From the NCBI GenBank assembly GCA_017439185.1, contig JAFRTM010000013.1:175179-239178 (forward strand): 64,000 bases of DNA. Reading direction: 5' to 3'. The first letter of the stretch is position 1; every line of letters begins with the position of its first letter. The notes beneath the pieces are model-generated. The model was not told where the DNA came from. It saw only the letters and a list, made by a program, of their open reading frames with translations, and searched no databases. The position numbers were made by a program, and so were the translations under genes. Positions 1 to 7,601 of the stretch are shown here, piece after piece. The stretch is from Bacteroidales bacterium. Lineage in GTDB: Bacteria; Bacteroidota; Bacteroidia; Bacteroidales; P3.

Positions 1-2
1 CG

Positions 3-152
3 ACGATAAACCATTTCGAGGACGACCCGGAGATTCCGTCGCTCGACTATACCTTCAACGAAGGACGTGCGCGTGAGGTCAACTTCGCGCTGAGCAACGC
101 TTTCGGCTTTGGGGGACACAACGTTTGTCTTGCTTTCCGCAAATGTCGTTAA
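3..152 (+). CDS. fabF: 3-oxoacyl-ACP synthase II, C-terminal end (partial)
   Basis: Only the last 49 codons are in the window; the gene enters from the left edge in frame 3 and stops at 150-152. The tail reads [12 protein letters not shown], then [17 protein letters not shown], the C-terminal block of FabF/KAS II. Its asparagine-phenylalanine-glycine-rich segment closes the condensing-enzyme active site. The enzyme elongates acyl-ACP with malonyl-ACP in cytosolic fatty-acid synthesis. The last ten bases overlap the proposed start of rnc, so the two are translationally linked. The catalytic Cys-His-His residues lie outside the window. Confidence 0.93.
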   Translation, partial: TINHFEDDPEIPSLDYTFNEGRAREVNFALSNAFGFGGHNVCLAFRKCR

Positions 153-889
153 AGGCAATTTCTACTGTTTTCAGTCATCGCCACGACAGGATTGTTGTAT
201 TCTGCCGCAGTAGGCTTGGCTTTGTGCCGCACAACCTGGAGCTTTACCGTACGGCGTTCACCCACAAGTCCTATTTCAACCGCAAGGGCGCCGACCCGAC
301 TGGCAAGGTGAACAACGAGCGGCTGGAGTATTTGGGCGACGCGTTGCTGAGTGCCGTGGTGGCGGACTATATCTACAGGAGTTACCCCGACAAGGGCGAG
401 GGATTCCTCACCGAGCTGCGGTCAAAGATAGTGAGCCGCCAGAGCCTGAACGGAGTGGCCAAGATGCTCGGGCTCGACGAGCTGGTGCTGTGCGACAGCC
501 AACATCCCGCGAGCCACCCCAAGTCGATAGCCGGCAACACGCTCGAGGCGCTGGTGGGGGCGATATACCTTGACCGGGGCTATGCGTTTGTGAGCAAGAT
601 TATCACGCGGGAGTTCCTGGGCAAGTTGATCGACGTGAGTCAGCTTGCCGTGACCGACTGGAACTACAAGAGCAAGCTCTACGACTATTGCCAGCGGGCG
701 CGGCTGCCGTTGGAGTTCCAGGTGGTAAAGACCAGCTACCAGGGGCGCGACCACCGGCCCTGCTACGAGGTGGAGGTGGTGATCGCCGGCGAGGCGCAGC
801 AAAGTGGCAAAGGGTCCACCATAAAAGAGGCGGAGCAGCAAGCAGCCGAGGCGACATACAAGCGTATGATGGAGAAAACTGAGTTTTGA
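143..889 (+). CDS. rnc: Ribonuclease III
   Basis: A 248-residue double-strand-specific endoribonuclease for rRNA precursor and structured RNA processing. The RNase III signature [13 protein letters not shown] spans about residues 57-69 and holds the conserved acidic metal ligands; the second catalytic block [12 protein letters not shown] follows near 135-146. The C-terminal third (about 178-245) is a double-stranded RNA-binding domain ending in the [12 protein letters not shown] helix. I chose the ATG at 143, which overlaps the fabF stop by ten bases. An ATG at 125 would add six residues read entirely inside fabF and is less likely. fabF-rnc pairing is common in Bacteroidota. Confidence 0.95.
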   Translation: MSLKAISTVFSHRHDRIVVFCRSRLGFVPHNLELYRTAFTHKSYFNRKGADPTGKVNNERLEYLGDALLSAVVADYIYRSYPDKGEGFLTELRSKIVSRQSLNGVAKMLGLDELVLCDSQHPASHPKSIAGNTLEALVGAIYLDRGYAFVSKIITREFLGKLIDVSQLAVTDWNYKSKLYDYCQRARLPLEFQVVKTSYQGRDHRPCYEVEVVIAGEAQQSGKGSTIKEAEQQAAEATYKRMMEKTEF

Positions 890-1547
890 GTTTTAAGTCT
901 TAAGTTTTGAGTCTTGCTCTGCTCTTGCTCGCAAGAGTAAGACGTCCATTATCGGACCTCACCTTATGTTCACCTTGAGGTGACCTTAATCAATATCGAA
1001 TCTACGTTGGTTAATAGTCCATTAATATTTGGTTAAAGGTTGGTTAATGGTTTTGCTTTAGGCAAAGCAAGGCGTTAGTCGGAAATGTTAAATGTTGGGA
1101 AAGTGTGCTAACATTCCGCTGAGTTGAGGCGTTTTTGAGACTATATAGCAGGAGGCGATGAAAAAAAATTGAAAAAAAGTGTGTCCGAAAAACGGACTTG
1201 AAAGGTTCTATATATGCGAGGGGATTTTTAGGAGAGCGAGAGACGACAGACGCGAGTCTGGCGGACGAGCCGTCGGAGGCTGAGAGGACTTTGACATATC
1301 AGAAAAAGAGGTTGGCGGCAGCCAGTGAGGCTGCCGCCCCGTCGGGGGTGCGTGGCGGGAGAGGACCGTCACGTCCCGGCTGGAAAGGGGAGAAAAAAGA
1401 TTTTGGGATTTCAAAAAAAGTTGTATCTTTGCAAGTGGAAGAAATAATGGGATTAAGTAATAAGTTGCTGAGAGATAAAATGATATATTGGAAATGGGTA
1501 GGAAGTAAAGTGTTTTTGGGATTTATAAAAGGATAGAAAAATATAAA
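890..1547. repeat. Intergenic region with repeat-family copy and hairpin cluster
   Basis: There is no convincing gene in these 658 bases. Positions 971-1002 match 38891-38922 at 29 of 32 positions in the same orientation. A hairpin TTGCTTT/AAAGCAA at 1053-1070 is a reversed copy of a module also found at 38986-39001 and 42418-42435. Positions 1113-1209 are an inverted relative of 38752-38858, sharing GTTTTTGAGACTATATA and AGTGTGTCCGAAAA. Further right are three GC-rich hairpins (1247-1260, 264-274 plus 1000, and a perfect 10-bp stem 1314-1323/1329-1338). A promoter at 1401-1432 reads toward the next remnant gene. A possible frame over 1198-1536 runs through that promoter and is rejected. Confidence 0.7.
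1401..1432 (+). promoter_or_regulatory. Bacteroidota-type promoter
   Basis: TTTTG at 1401-1405 and TATCTTTGC at 1424-1432, 18 bases apart, fit the phylum consensus. It drives the Bro-N remnant at 1548 and perhaps the restriction-modification genes beyond. Confidence 0.7.
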
Positions 1548-1805
1548 ATGACACAGCAGAACGCCATACAGCTTTTTGAAGGGAAGCAAGTTAAAATGTC
1601 GTGGAACGAAGAGGATGGAAAATACATCAAGCGCATGCGAGCTTGCGACATCGAACTCGACTCCAGTAGGGGTACAATTTGTACCCCTACTGAAATGACT
1701 GCCATAGATGGGAAGAAGATTCTTGCGACGCTGTCGCAAACATTTACCATCAATTTTGCGGAAGGCTGGAGTTACAATTGGAGAATACTGTCTCGACAGA
1801 AATAG
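1548..1805 (+). pseudogene. Truncated Bro-N/phage antirepressor-like remnant
   Basis: An 85-residue frame beginning MTQQNAIQLFEGKQVKMSWNE, which is the characteristic opening of Bro-N (BRO family, phage antirepressor-like) proteins of Bacteroidota. In the family this is followed by a WYFSIVDVV-type DNA-binding core. Here the sequence jumps from the WNEEDGKY part straight to YIKRMRACDIEL and a TPTEMTAIDGKK segment that normally lies further on, and then ends early. This looks like an internal deletion plus truncation of a gene usually well over 100 residues. It has a good promoter upstream, so a short product could still be made. The family call rests on recall of the conserved start. Confidence 0.55.
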
Positions 1806-2000
1806 AGCAATTCCTAATTGCACAAATGACACAATCCTAAAATAGGCAATAAATTATAAACAGGAATAAATACAATCATATACAAAAAGACAAAGAAAGA
1901 TAGAATAATAATAAATTAATAACATAGCGCGAGCGAATTATTCGGCATACCTTGAAACTTCGGAAATTTCAATCGTATAAATGCTAATAAGTCAGCAAGC

Positions 2001-2134
2001 GTCTGCGTTGGTGCAGGCGAGACTTATCTGTTTATACGGGCATCCGAAGGCCTCAAGGTGCAGAGAATCGAACCTGCACCTTTTGTTTTGGATGCCTGTA
2101 CCGCTGAATGGGTCAATCGCCAGCAAACGCAGAC
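2001..2134. repeat. 134-nt nested palindrome before the RM locus
   Basis: Arms pair in nested order: GTCTGCGTT 2001-2009 with AACGCAGAC 2126-2134; GGCGA with TCGCC just inside; TACGGGCATCC 2035-2045 with GGATGCCTGTA 2090-2100 (one mismatch); AAGGTGCAG 2055-2063 with CTGCACCTT 2074-2082. The minus strand of the tip contains GGTTCGATTC, like a tRNA T-loop, but the flanking stem does not pair as a tRNA would. The reading frame of the downstream gene is open through it. Confidence 0.8.
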
Positions 2135-2136
2135 GT

Positions 2137-3933
2137 ATGGATAGATACACAATGGTACAAACTGTGGGGCAGCAATACCTCAGCTCAAATATTGAAAATA
2201 ACGAGTTTAGTTACCAGCAAGCATTTAACGCTGTTCATAAGGATTTTTCATCGGCAAAAATCGGCTCGTATAAGGATTTGGATATCCGTTTTGTGGATAA
2301 GGACTCACGAGTGGCTGTTCTTATTGAAACAAAAGCAAATTTCGACAGAGCATTAAAGAAAGCAAAAGAACAACTTAATGCCTATATGTCGTATGAGCAA
2401 GTTCTCACAGGGTATAAAATAATTGGTATAATTGCCAACACTTCGGATAATCGCATCCGTGTGTGGCGTGATTGCGTGTCAGACGAGACATTTCTCCCCG
2501 ACCAACAAACACTTACATCTTTTAGTGACTATCGGAACATTGTGTCTCCTGCCCGTGTTAACAACAAAGAGCAGGTTATTAAAAGCACTTACCGTCTAAA
2601 TGAAACCTTACACGGATTAGGTATCGACGAGAAACTCCGTAGTCAATTTGTGGGTACATGTATTCTCGCTCTCAAAAACCATCTCATATACAAAGGACTT
2701 TCTACTGCCCAAATATTACAGGGAATATACGATGTTTTAAGCTCGCTTCTTAATGATGACCTCAACCGAGCCAACAAACTATCAATTCTTCACACAAAAG
2801 TTCTCCAAAGTCAAAAGATAAGGCAACTAAAATCGGAAGACATCACTATGGTTCTTGACGATATAAGTCGAGAAATCATGCCCTACATAAATGAAGAAAC
2901 GACAAAAGGTCAGGACTTGCTAAACTTGTTTTTTACCACATTCAATAAATATGTGGGCAAAGCGGATAAAAACCAAGCATTTACGCCTGATCATATAGTT
3001 TCGTTCATGTGCGATGTGATAGGTATCAATCGCAATTCGCGTGTGCTTGACCCTTGTTGTGGTAGCGGAGCTTTCCTTGTTCGTGCAATGACAAATGCTC
3101 TCAATGACTGTCAGAATAAAGGTGAACGCATGGAGGTAAAAAAACATCACATATATGGCATAGAGACAGAAGAAGCAGCTTTTGGTCTTAGTACTACAAA
3201 CATGCTAATACATAGTGACGGCAATTCTAATGTTGTTATGGAAAGTTGCTTTGATATGGAGCAATGGATTAAAGATGCGCATATAGACCGTGTACTAATG
3301 AATCCACCTTATAATGCACAGCGTCCATTCTGCCAACCGTCCTATGTAAAACAATGGAAAAAAGATTGCAAAGAAGATCCCAGTAAGGGATTACACTATT
3401 TGTACTACGTGGCTGAAACGGTTGGTACTGGTAAATTGGCAATCTTACTACCCATGCAATGTGCAATCGGAGACAAAGGGGACATTAAGAAATATAAAGA
3501 GTTGATGATGCAACACCACCGACTCGATGCTGTTTTTTCGCTTCCAGCAGAAATGTTCTATCCCGGTGCAAGCGTGGTTGCATGTTGCATGATTTGGGAA
3601 TTAGGAGTACGGCATGAAACCGCTAACACCGAAACATTCTTTGGCTACTTTAAAGAAGATGGTTTTGTCAAACGAAAAAATCTCGGTCGGGTGGAACGTA
3701 TTGACCCACAAACTGGCGAAGGGGCTTGGGCGGCAATACATGATAAGTGGCTTAATCTTTACAAAACTCGTACCGCTGAGGTGGGTTTGTCTGCTGTGAA
3801 AAAAGTTACATTTGAAGACGAGTGGTGTGCTGAAGCATATATGGAAACTGATTATAGCACCCTTTCCGATAGCGACTTTATATATAAGCTGGTTAATTAT
3901 GCCGCTTTTTTGGTGCAAAACGAGGAGGTATAA
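2137..3933 (+). CDS. BcgI-like restriction-modification A subunit (nuclease plus N6-adenine methylase)
   Basis: About 598 residues from the ATG at 2137. The N-terminal 150 residues look like a PD-(D/E)XK nuclease of the HSDR_N kind: D49 in DLDIRF, then E64-T-K66 in VLIETKANF. After a helical linker comes an HsdM-like methylase with the TPDHIVSFM helix, the SAM-binding motif DPCCGSGAF near residue 304 and the catalytic NPPY near 388. A nuclease and methylase in one chain beside a separate specificity gene is the BcgI (type IIB) plan. The frame stays open upstream to an ATG at 1981 (650 residues), but that start would translate the palindrome at 2001-2134. The gene is AT-rich compared with its neighbours, suggesting transfer. 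No separate HsdR is visible. Confidence 0.8.
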   Translation: MDRYTMVQTVGQQYLSSNIENNEFSYQQAFNAVHKDFSSAKIGSYKDLDIRFVDKDSRVAVLIETKANFDRALKKAKEQLNAYMSYEQVLTGYKIIGIIANTSDNRIRVWRDCVSDETFLPDQQTLTSFSDYRNIVSPARVNNKEQVIKSTYRLNETLHGLGIDEKLRSQFVGTCILALKNHLIYKGLSTAQILQGIYDVLSSLLNDDLNRANKLSILHTKVLQSQKIRQLKSEDITMVLDDISREIMPYINEETTKGQDLLNLFFTTFNKYVGKADKNQAFTPDHIVSFMCDVIGINRNSRVLDPCCGSGAFLVRAMTNALNDCQNKGERMEVKKHHIYGIETEEAAFGLSTTNMLIHSDGNSNVVMESCFDMEQWIKDAHIDRVLMNPPYNAQRPFCQPSYVKQWKKDCKEDPSKGLHYLYYVAETVGTGKLAILLPMQCAIGDKGDIKKYKELMMQHHRLDAVFSLPAEMFYPGASVVACCMIWELGVRHETANTETFFGYFKEDGFVKRKNLGRVERIDPQTGEGAWAAIHDKWLNLYKTRTAEVGLSAVKKVTFEDEWCAEAYMETDYSTLSDSDFIYKLVNYAAFLVQNEEV

Positions 3934-3934
3934 T

Positions 3935-4999
3935 ATGGATACAGGCAAATGGAAATGGTTTCGTTATGACGAGGTTTTTGAAATAAAGCATGGTTTCTAT
4001 AACAAAAAACCAGAAGATAATCCCAATGGGGATATTCCGTTTATTGGGGCTACTGATTCAAATAATGGGATTACCTCTCATTCTGATTTGGATACAATAG
4101 ACGCAACAACAAAAACAGGAGATGGCAACAATGCTCCGTTATGCGAGAAGATATTTGATAATTGTATAGCAGTTACAAATAATGGATCAGTTGGGTATGC
4201 ATACTACCAAAAGAAGCCCTTTACCTGTACGCACGACGTAAATCCTTTGTATGTAAAAGGGATTGAGTTAAATCCTTATGTTGCTCTATTTTTATGTACC
4301 CTGATAGAAAAAGAACGATTCCGTTGGGCTTATGGCCGGAAATGGCGACCCATTCGTATGCCATCTTCTCTTATCAAACTGCCCGTAACTACTGATGGTA
4401 CTCCGGACTGGAAATATATGGAGAAATATATAAAAGAAACCATCATTCCCAAGCTTCCTCGGAAAGCACAGAATATTTGGCTGAAAAAATACGAAACAGA
4501 TTCTATCAATAACGACGATATTCAACTTAATACCGATGAATGGCACTGGTTTAAATGGAAAGATCTATTTGATATAAAAAAAGGAAAACGACTGACGAAG
4601 GAAGATATGATAGTTGGAGACATTCGTTACATTGGAGCAATCGATTCAAACAACGGATTATCTGCATTAATTGGGAATAATATGCATCTGCATAAAGGAA
4701 ACACAATTTCTGTTTCTTATAATGGTTCTATTGGCTATGCATTCTATCAAGACCAAGAATTTTGGGCGACGGACGATGTTAATGTATTGTATCCCAAATT
4801 TACGCTAAATCAGTATATCGCATTATTTATATGCACATTGATTGAAAAGGAACAATACAGATTTTGTTATGGCAGAAAATGGGATTTGGAAATGATGAAA
4901 GACTCTCGTCTAAAATTGCCGGTAACAACGGCAGGAACTCCCGACTGGAAATTCATGGAAGATTATATAAAGTCTCTTCCATACTCAAAGAATATTTAG
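3935..4999 (+). CDS. Specificity (S/B) subunit of the BcgI-like system
   Basis: 354 residues, starting one base after the A-subunit stop and preceded by a GAGGAGGT ribosome-binding site at 3922-3929, so the two are clearly co-translated. The protein is an internal duplication. Each half opens with a W-W/F-x-x-D/E-x-F-E/D-I-K block (WKWFRYDEVFEIKHG and WHWFKWKDLFDIKKG), continues with FIGATDSNNG or YIGAIDSNNG, and closes with VTT-GTPDWK-ME-YIK. These are two target-recognition domains of the type I/BcgI DNA-specificity family, each reading half of a bipartite site. The size is close to that of BcgI B. An in-frame ATG upstream at 3812 lies inside the methylase and is not used. Confidence 0.85.
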   Translation: MDTGKWKWFRYDEVFEIKHGFYNKKPEDNPNGDIPFIGATDSNNGITSHSDLDTIDATTKTGDGNNAPLCEKIFDNCIAVTNNGSVGYAYYQKKPFTCTHDVNPLYVKGIELNPYVALFLCTLIEKERFRWAYGRKWRPIRMPSSLIKLPVTTDGTPDWKYMEKYIKETIIPKLPRKAQNIWLKKYETDSINNDDIQLNTDEWHWFKWKDLFDIKKGKRLTKEDMIVGDIRYIGAIDSNNGLSALIGNNMHLHKGNTISVSYNGSIGYAFYQDQEFWATDDVNVLYPKFTLNQYIALFICTLIEKEQYRFCYGRKWDLEMMKDSRLKLPVTTAGTPDWKFMEDYIKSLPYSKNI

Positions 5000-5374
5000 C
5001 ACCTCATGCCACGAAAGAACAAATACCGCCATCAGGATAGGATTGCCATGCAGCATTACTGCTCGATATAATTGGTATTTATGGATGACATTTTAGGTTA
5101 AAGGTAGTAGAGATGGGGAGTAGTTGTTTGTTTTTTGAGGCCCTCGTTTTTTTGTCTGAAGTAAAACATATGTAAAACACGGTTCAACCATATCTCAACC
5201 ATATATGTGACATGGTTGGAGCAGGGGTGTTGGGGATGGGTGTATTAGAGAGGAATCAAGGGTTGATTTTGGAGGGGGATATAATATTTTATGCGATAAA
5301 TAATGATTATTGCAAAAAAATGTTGTATCTTTGCAAAATTGTTTTAATAGATATTTATTATAAAAAATATTGTT
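5000..5374. other. Intergenic region between RM locus and ribBA
   Basis: AT-rich, with no supported gene. It holds a short imperfect repeat of TCAACCATAT units around 5178-5216 ending in AACCAT/ATGGTT inverted arms, loosely like the 11-base tandem units at 42322-42354. The ribBA promoter lies at 5310-5334. Confidence 0.6.
5310..5334 (+). promoter_or_regulatory. ribBA promoter
   Basis: The -7 box TATCTTTGC at 5326-5334 matches the phylum consensus. The upstream TTG at 5310-5312 is closer than usual (13 bases), so the -33 element is uncertain. Confidence 0.65.
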
Positions 5375-6586
5375 ATGGATTTCAAACTCAATACTATAGA
5401 GGACGCGCTGGAGGATTTCAGGGAGGGGAAATTTGTGATTGTGGTGGACGATGAGGACAGGGAGAACGAGGGTGATTTTATAATGGCGGCGGAGAAGGTG
5501 ACGCCTGAGGCGGTGAACTTTATGCTGAAGAACGGAAGGGGTGTGCTGTGTGCCCCGATCACCGAGGACCGTTGCCGTGAGCTGAACCTGGACATGCAGG
5601 TGCATGACAACACGTCGCTGCTTGGCACGCCGTTCACGGTGACGGTGGACCGTCTGGGCCAGGGTTGCACGACGGGTGTGAGCATGCACGACAGGGCTAC
5701 GACCATCAGGGCGTTGGCTGACCCGGAGACCAAGGCGTCGGACCTGGGAAGGCCGGGACATGTGAACCCGCTGAGGGCAAGGAACGGCGGTGTGCTGGTG
5801 AGGGCCGGCCACACGGAGGCGTCGATAGACCTGGCGAGGCTGGCTGGATTGTATCCGGCAGCTGCGCTGATAGAGATCATCAACGACGACGGCACTATGG
5901 CGAGGATGCCGCAGCTGCAGGAGGTGGCGAAGAAATTCGGATTGAAGATTATCACAATAAAAGATTTGATAGCCTACAGGGTGGCGCACGAGACGCTGAT
6001 TAGGAGAGAGGAAGAGGTGGGACTTCCGACGAAGTGGGGCGACTTCAGACTGCTGGCCTACACGCAGCTGGACAACGGTGCGACGCACATGGTGCTGAGG
6101 AAAGGAGAGTGGAAAGAGGGCGAGCCGGTGCTGGTGAGGGTGCATTCGAGCTGTGCTACGGGCGACATCTTCGGGTCGTGCAAGTGTGACTGCGGCGACC
6201 AGCTGCACAGGGCTATGGAGATGATAGAGGAGGAGGGTCGCGGCCTGGTGGTGTATATGAGCCAGGAGGGCCGGGGCATCGGACTGGTGAACAAGCTGAA
6301 GGCCTACCACCTGCAGGAGGAGGGGCTGGACACGGTGGACGCGAACCTGCAACTGGGTTTCAAGGCCGACGAGAGGGACTACGGCATCGGAGCTCAGATA
6401 CTGAGAGATTTGGGAGTTACGAAGATGAGGCTCATCACTAACAACCCGGTGAAGAGGAGCGGTCTGGAGGGCTACGGCCTGGAGATAGTGGAGACGGTGC
6501 CGATAGTGATAGAGCCGAACAAGTTCAACGAGAGGTATCTGAAGACAAAGCAGGAGAGGATGGGGCACGATTTGCACCTGGATTAG
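5375..6586 (+). CDS. ribBA: Bifunctional 3,4-dihydroxy-2-butanone-4-phosphate synthase / GTP cyclohydrolase II
   Basis: 403 residues making both precursors of riboflavin: ribulose 5-phosphate to the four-carbon unit, and GTP to the diaminopyrimidine. The RibB half (about 1-200) has the acidic loop [11 protein letters not shown] at 25-35 and the TGVSMHDRA segment. The RibA half (about 205-400) has the zinc ligands in HSSC...[10 protein letters not shown] and the GTP-binding EGRGIGL block. The start follows a long A/T leader from the promoter at 5326. Length is usual for the fusion. Codons are markedly G- and AGG-rich. It is a single-gene unit here with no other riboflavin gene nearby. No FMN riboswitch is apparent in the 40-base leader. 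Confidence 0.97.
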   Translation: MDFKLNTIEDALEDFREGKFVIVVDDEDRENEGDFIMAAEKVTPEAVNFMLKNGRGVLCAPITEDRCRELNLDMQVHDNTSLLGTPFTVTVDRLGQGCTTGVSMHDRATTIRALADPETKASDLGRPGHVNPLRARNGGVLVRAGHTEASIDLARLAGLYPAAALIEIINDDGTMARMPQLQEVAKKFGLKIITIKDLIAYRVAHETLIRREEEVGLPTKWGDFRLLAYTQLDNGATHMVLRKGEWKEGEPVLVRVHSSCATGDIFGSCKCDCGDQLHRAMEMIEEEGRGLVVYMSQEGRGIGLVNKLKAYHLQEEGLDTVDANLQLGFKADERDYGIGAQILRDLGVTKMRLITNNPVKRSGLEGYGLEIVETVPIVIEPNKFNERYLKTKQERMGHDLHLD

Positions 6587-6660
6587 GTGATGGAGACAAA
6601 AAAACTTTAGGTGCTAAACGGTTGAAAGAGCATTAATTAGATTTATATATAAAAAGTTTT

Positions 6661-6693
6661 TTTGTCAGATATAAAAATTATTAGTAATTTTGC
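6661..6693 (+). promoter_or_regulatory. Promoter of the coiled-coil gene/zapA unit
   Basis: TTTG at 6661-6664, then 20 bases, then TAATTTTGC at 6685-6693. Transcription would start about 20 bases before the ATG at 6714. Confidence 0.75.
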
Positions 6694-6713
6694 ACGAATT
6701 ATTGTAACGAAGT

Positions 6714-7016
6714 ATGGCAGAACTGGAGGACATGGAAAGGGCGCTGAAAGAGGTGGGCGAGAAGGTAGGACGTCTGGTGGAGGAGAATGCCCGTCTGAGA
6801 AGGGAGAGAGCGGAATGGACGGCGAAGCTGGCGGAGTTGCAGAAGAAAATAGAAGATAAAAACATAATAATAAACAAATTAGAACAAGAAAAAGGAATAA
6901 TTAATCAAGGTAATGCGCAGACAGGAGGAGAGGGGACAGCAGAGATGAAGAGGCGTATAGACCAACTCATAAAAGAGATAGAGAAGAGTTTGGCAATATT
7001 GGCAAAGGTAGATTGA
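6714..7016 (+). CDS. Small coiled-coil protein, probable cell-division accessory
   Basis: 100 residues, almost entirely charged and helical. Heptad-like runs of L, I and V in 1-60 (ERALKEVGEKVGRLVEENARL, EWTAKLAELQKKI) predict a coiled coil, a short GNAQTGGEGT linker follows, then a second helix. There is no signal peptide or membrane segment. It is the first gene of a unit with zapA starting six bases later, so a division role like that of ZapB is plausible by position and architecture, but sequence similarity to ZapB cannot be shown by eye. Such small partners upstream of zapA are common in Bacteroidales. Confidence 0.8.
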   Translation: MAELEDMERALKEVGEKVGRLVEENARLRRERAEWTAKLAELQKKIEDKNIIINKLEQEKGIINQGNAQTGGEGTAEMKRRIDQLIKEIEKSLAILAKVD

Positions 7017-7021
7017 AGGCA

Positions 7022-7342
7022 ATGGAACAAGACACAGGACAGACCACGGTTACGATATTGGGACGCAGCTACCGGTTGAAGATAGCTGAGGAAGACCGTA
7101 AGTATTTGTGTGAGGCGGCAGAGCGGATAGAGCAGCAGGCGCGCCAGTACGGCAAGCGCTATGCCTATCACGACAATCAGGATTTGCTGGCGATGGTGGT
7201 GTTGTCGAAACTCACTCAGTTTTATAAGGCTCAAGAATTGTTGGAGGGGCAGGAGAGGCGGATGAAGGAAGAGCTGAGCCGGATAGACGGGCTGCTGGCA
7301 GCGGCGTTGGAGCAGCCGGAGAGGAAGGAGGAAGACCAATGA
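7022..7342 (+). CDS. zapA: Cell division protein ZapA
   Basis: 106 residues. ZapA binds FtsZ and promotes bundling at the Z-ring in the cytosol. The N-terminal globular part has the family pattern VTILGRSYRLKI (residues 9-20) followed by YLCEAAERIEQ. The C-terminal half is a long amphipathic helix (LLAMVVLSKLTQFYKAQELL onward) for dimerisation. I use the ATG at 7022, since the TTG at 7013 would add three residues and overlap the previous stop. The gene is followed by the 6S RNA candidate and rny, an order often seen in Bacteroidales. Confidence 0.9.
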   Translation: MEQDTGQTTVTILGRSYRLKIAEEDRKYLCEAAERIEQQARQYGKRYAYHDNQDLLAMVVLSKLTQFYKAQELLEGQERRMKEELSRIDGLLAAALEQPERKEEDQ

Positions 7343-7380
7343 GAAGAGGGTCAAGATATGAGTTGGCGAAAAGGAGAAAT

Positions 7381-7535
7381 ACTGCATCGAACCTGAAACA
7401 GTTTGTAAACTCAACAGTATTTACAGACCGAGTAAGCTCAGGGGTGGGTAGATTGTATAATTGAGACACCCGGCACTCAAATCCTATCAGAATTGGGGTT
7501 TCAAAACTCTTGGAGGGTTCGGATGCAGTTTTTTT
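7381..7535 (+). ncRNA. ssrS: Probable 6S RNA
   Basis: The 259-base zapA-rny gap folds as 6S RNA should. A closing stem pairs 7381-7393 (ACTGCATCGAACC) with 7516-7529 (GGTTCGGATGCAGT, one bulge) and is followed at once by a run of seven T. Inside are two largely unpaired strands (about 7394-7429 and 7479-7515) forming the central bubble that mimics an open promoter. Beyond them is a terminal arm with GAGT 7430-7433/ACTC 7475-7478 and GGGTG 7442-7446/CACCC 7467-7471. Length is about 155 nt. It binds the housekeeping sigma-RNA polymerase in known cases. The location next to zapA supports the call; sequence identity to a 6S model was not tested. Confidence 0.65.
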
Positions 7536-7601
7536 GAAAGAGAGGGATGCTGAGAGAAGAAAGGCCTGGAAAGCGCAGAGCCACAAAAAAGTAAAATCAC
7601 T

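Noticed and set aside
1198-1536. A 112-codon plus-strand frame after rnc
   Set aside because: It runs across hairpins and through the promoter at 1401-1432, and the translation is arginine-, glycine- and lysine-rich without family resemblance.
2055-2082. A tRNA gene on the minus strand within the palindrome
   Set aside because: Only a T-loop-like GGTTCGATTC is present; the T-stem does not pair and there is no anticodon arm.
2001-2134. Integron attC site
   Set aside because: The palindrome has a suitable length, but the RYYYAAC and GTTRRRY core sites do not occur at its ends, and no integrase is present.
5335-5374. FMN riboswitch before ribBA
   Set aside because: The leader is only about 40 bases and AT-rich, too short for the conserved six-helix aptamer.
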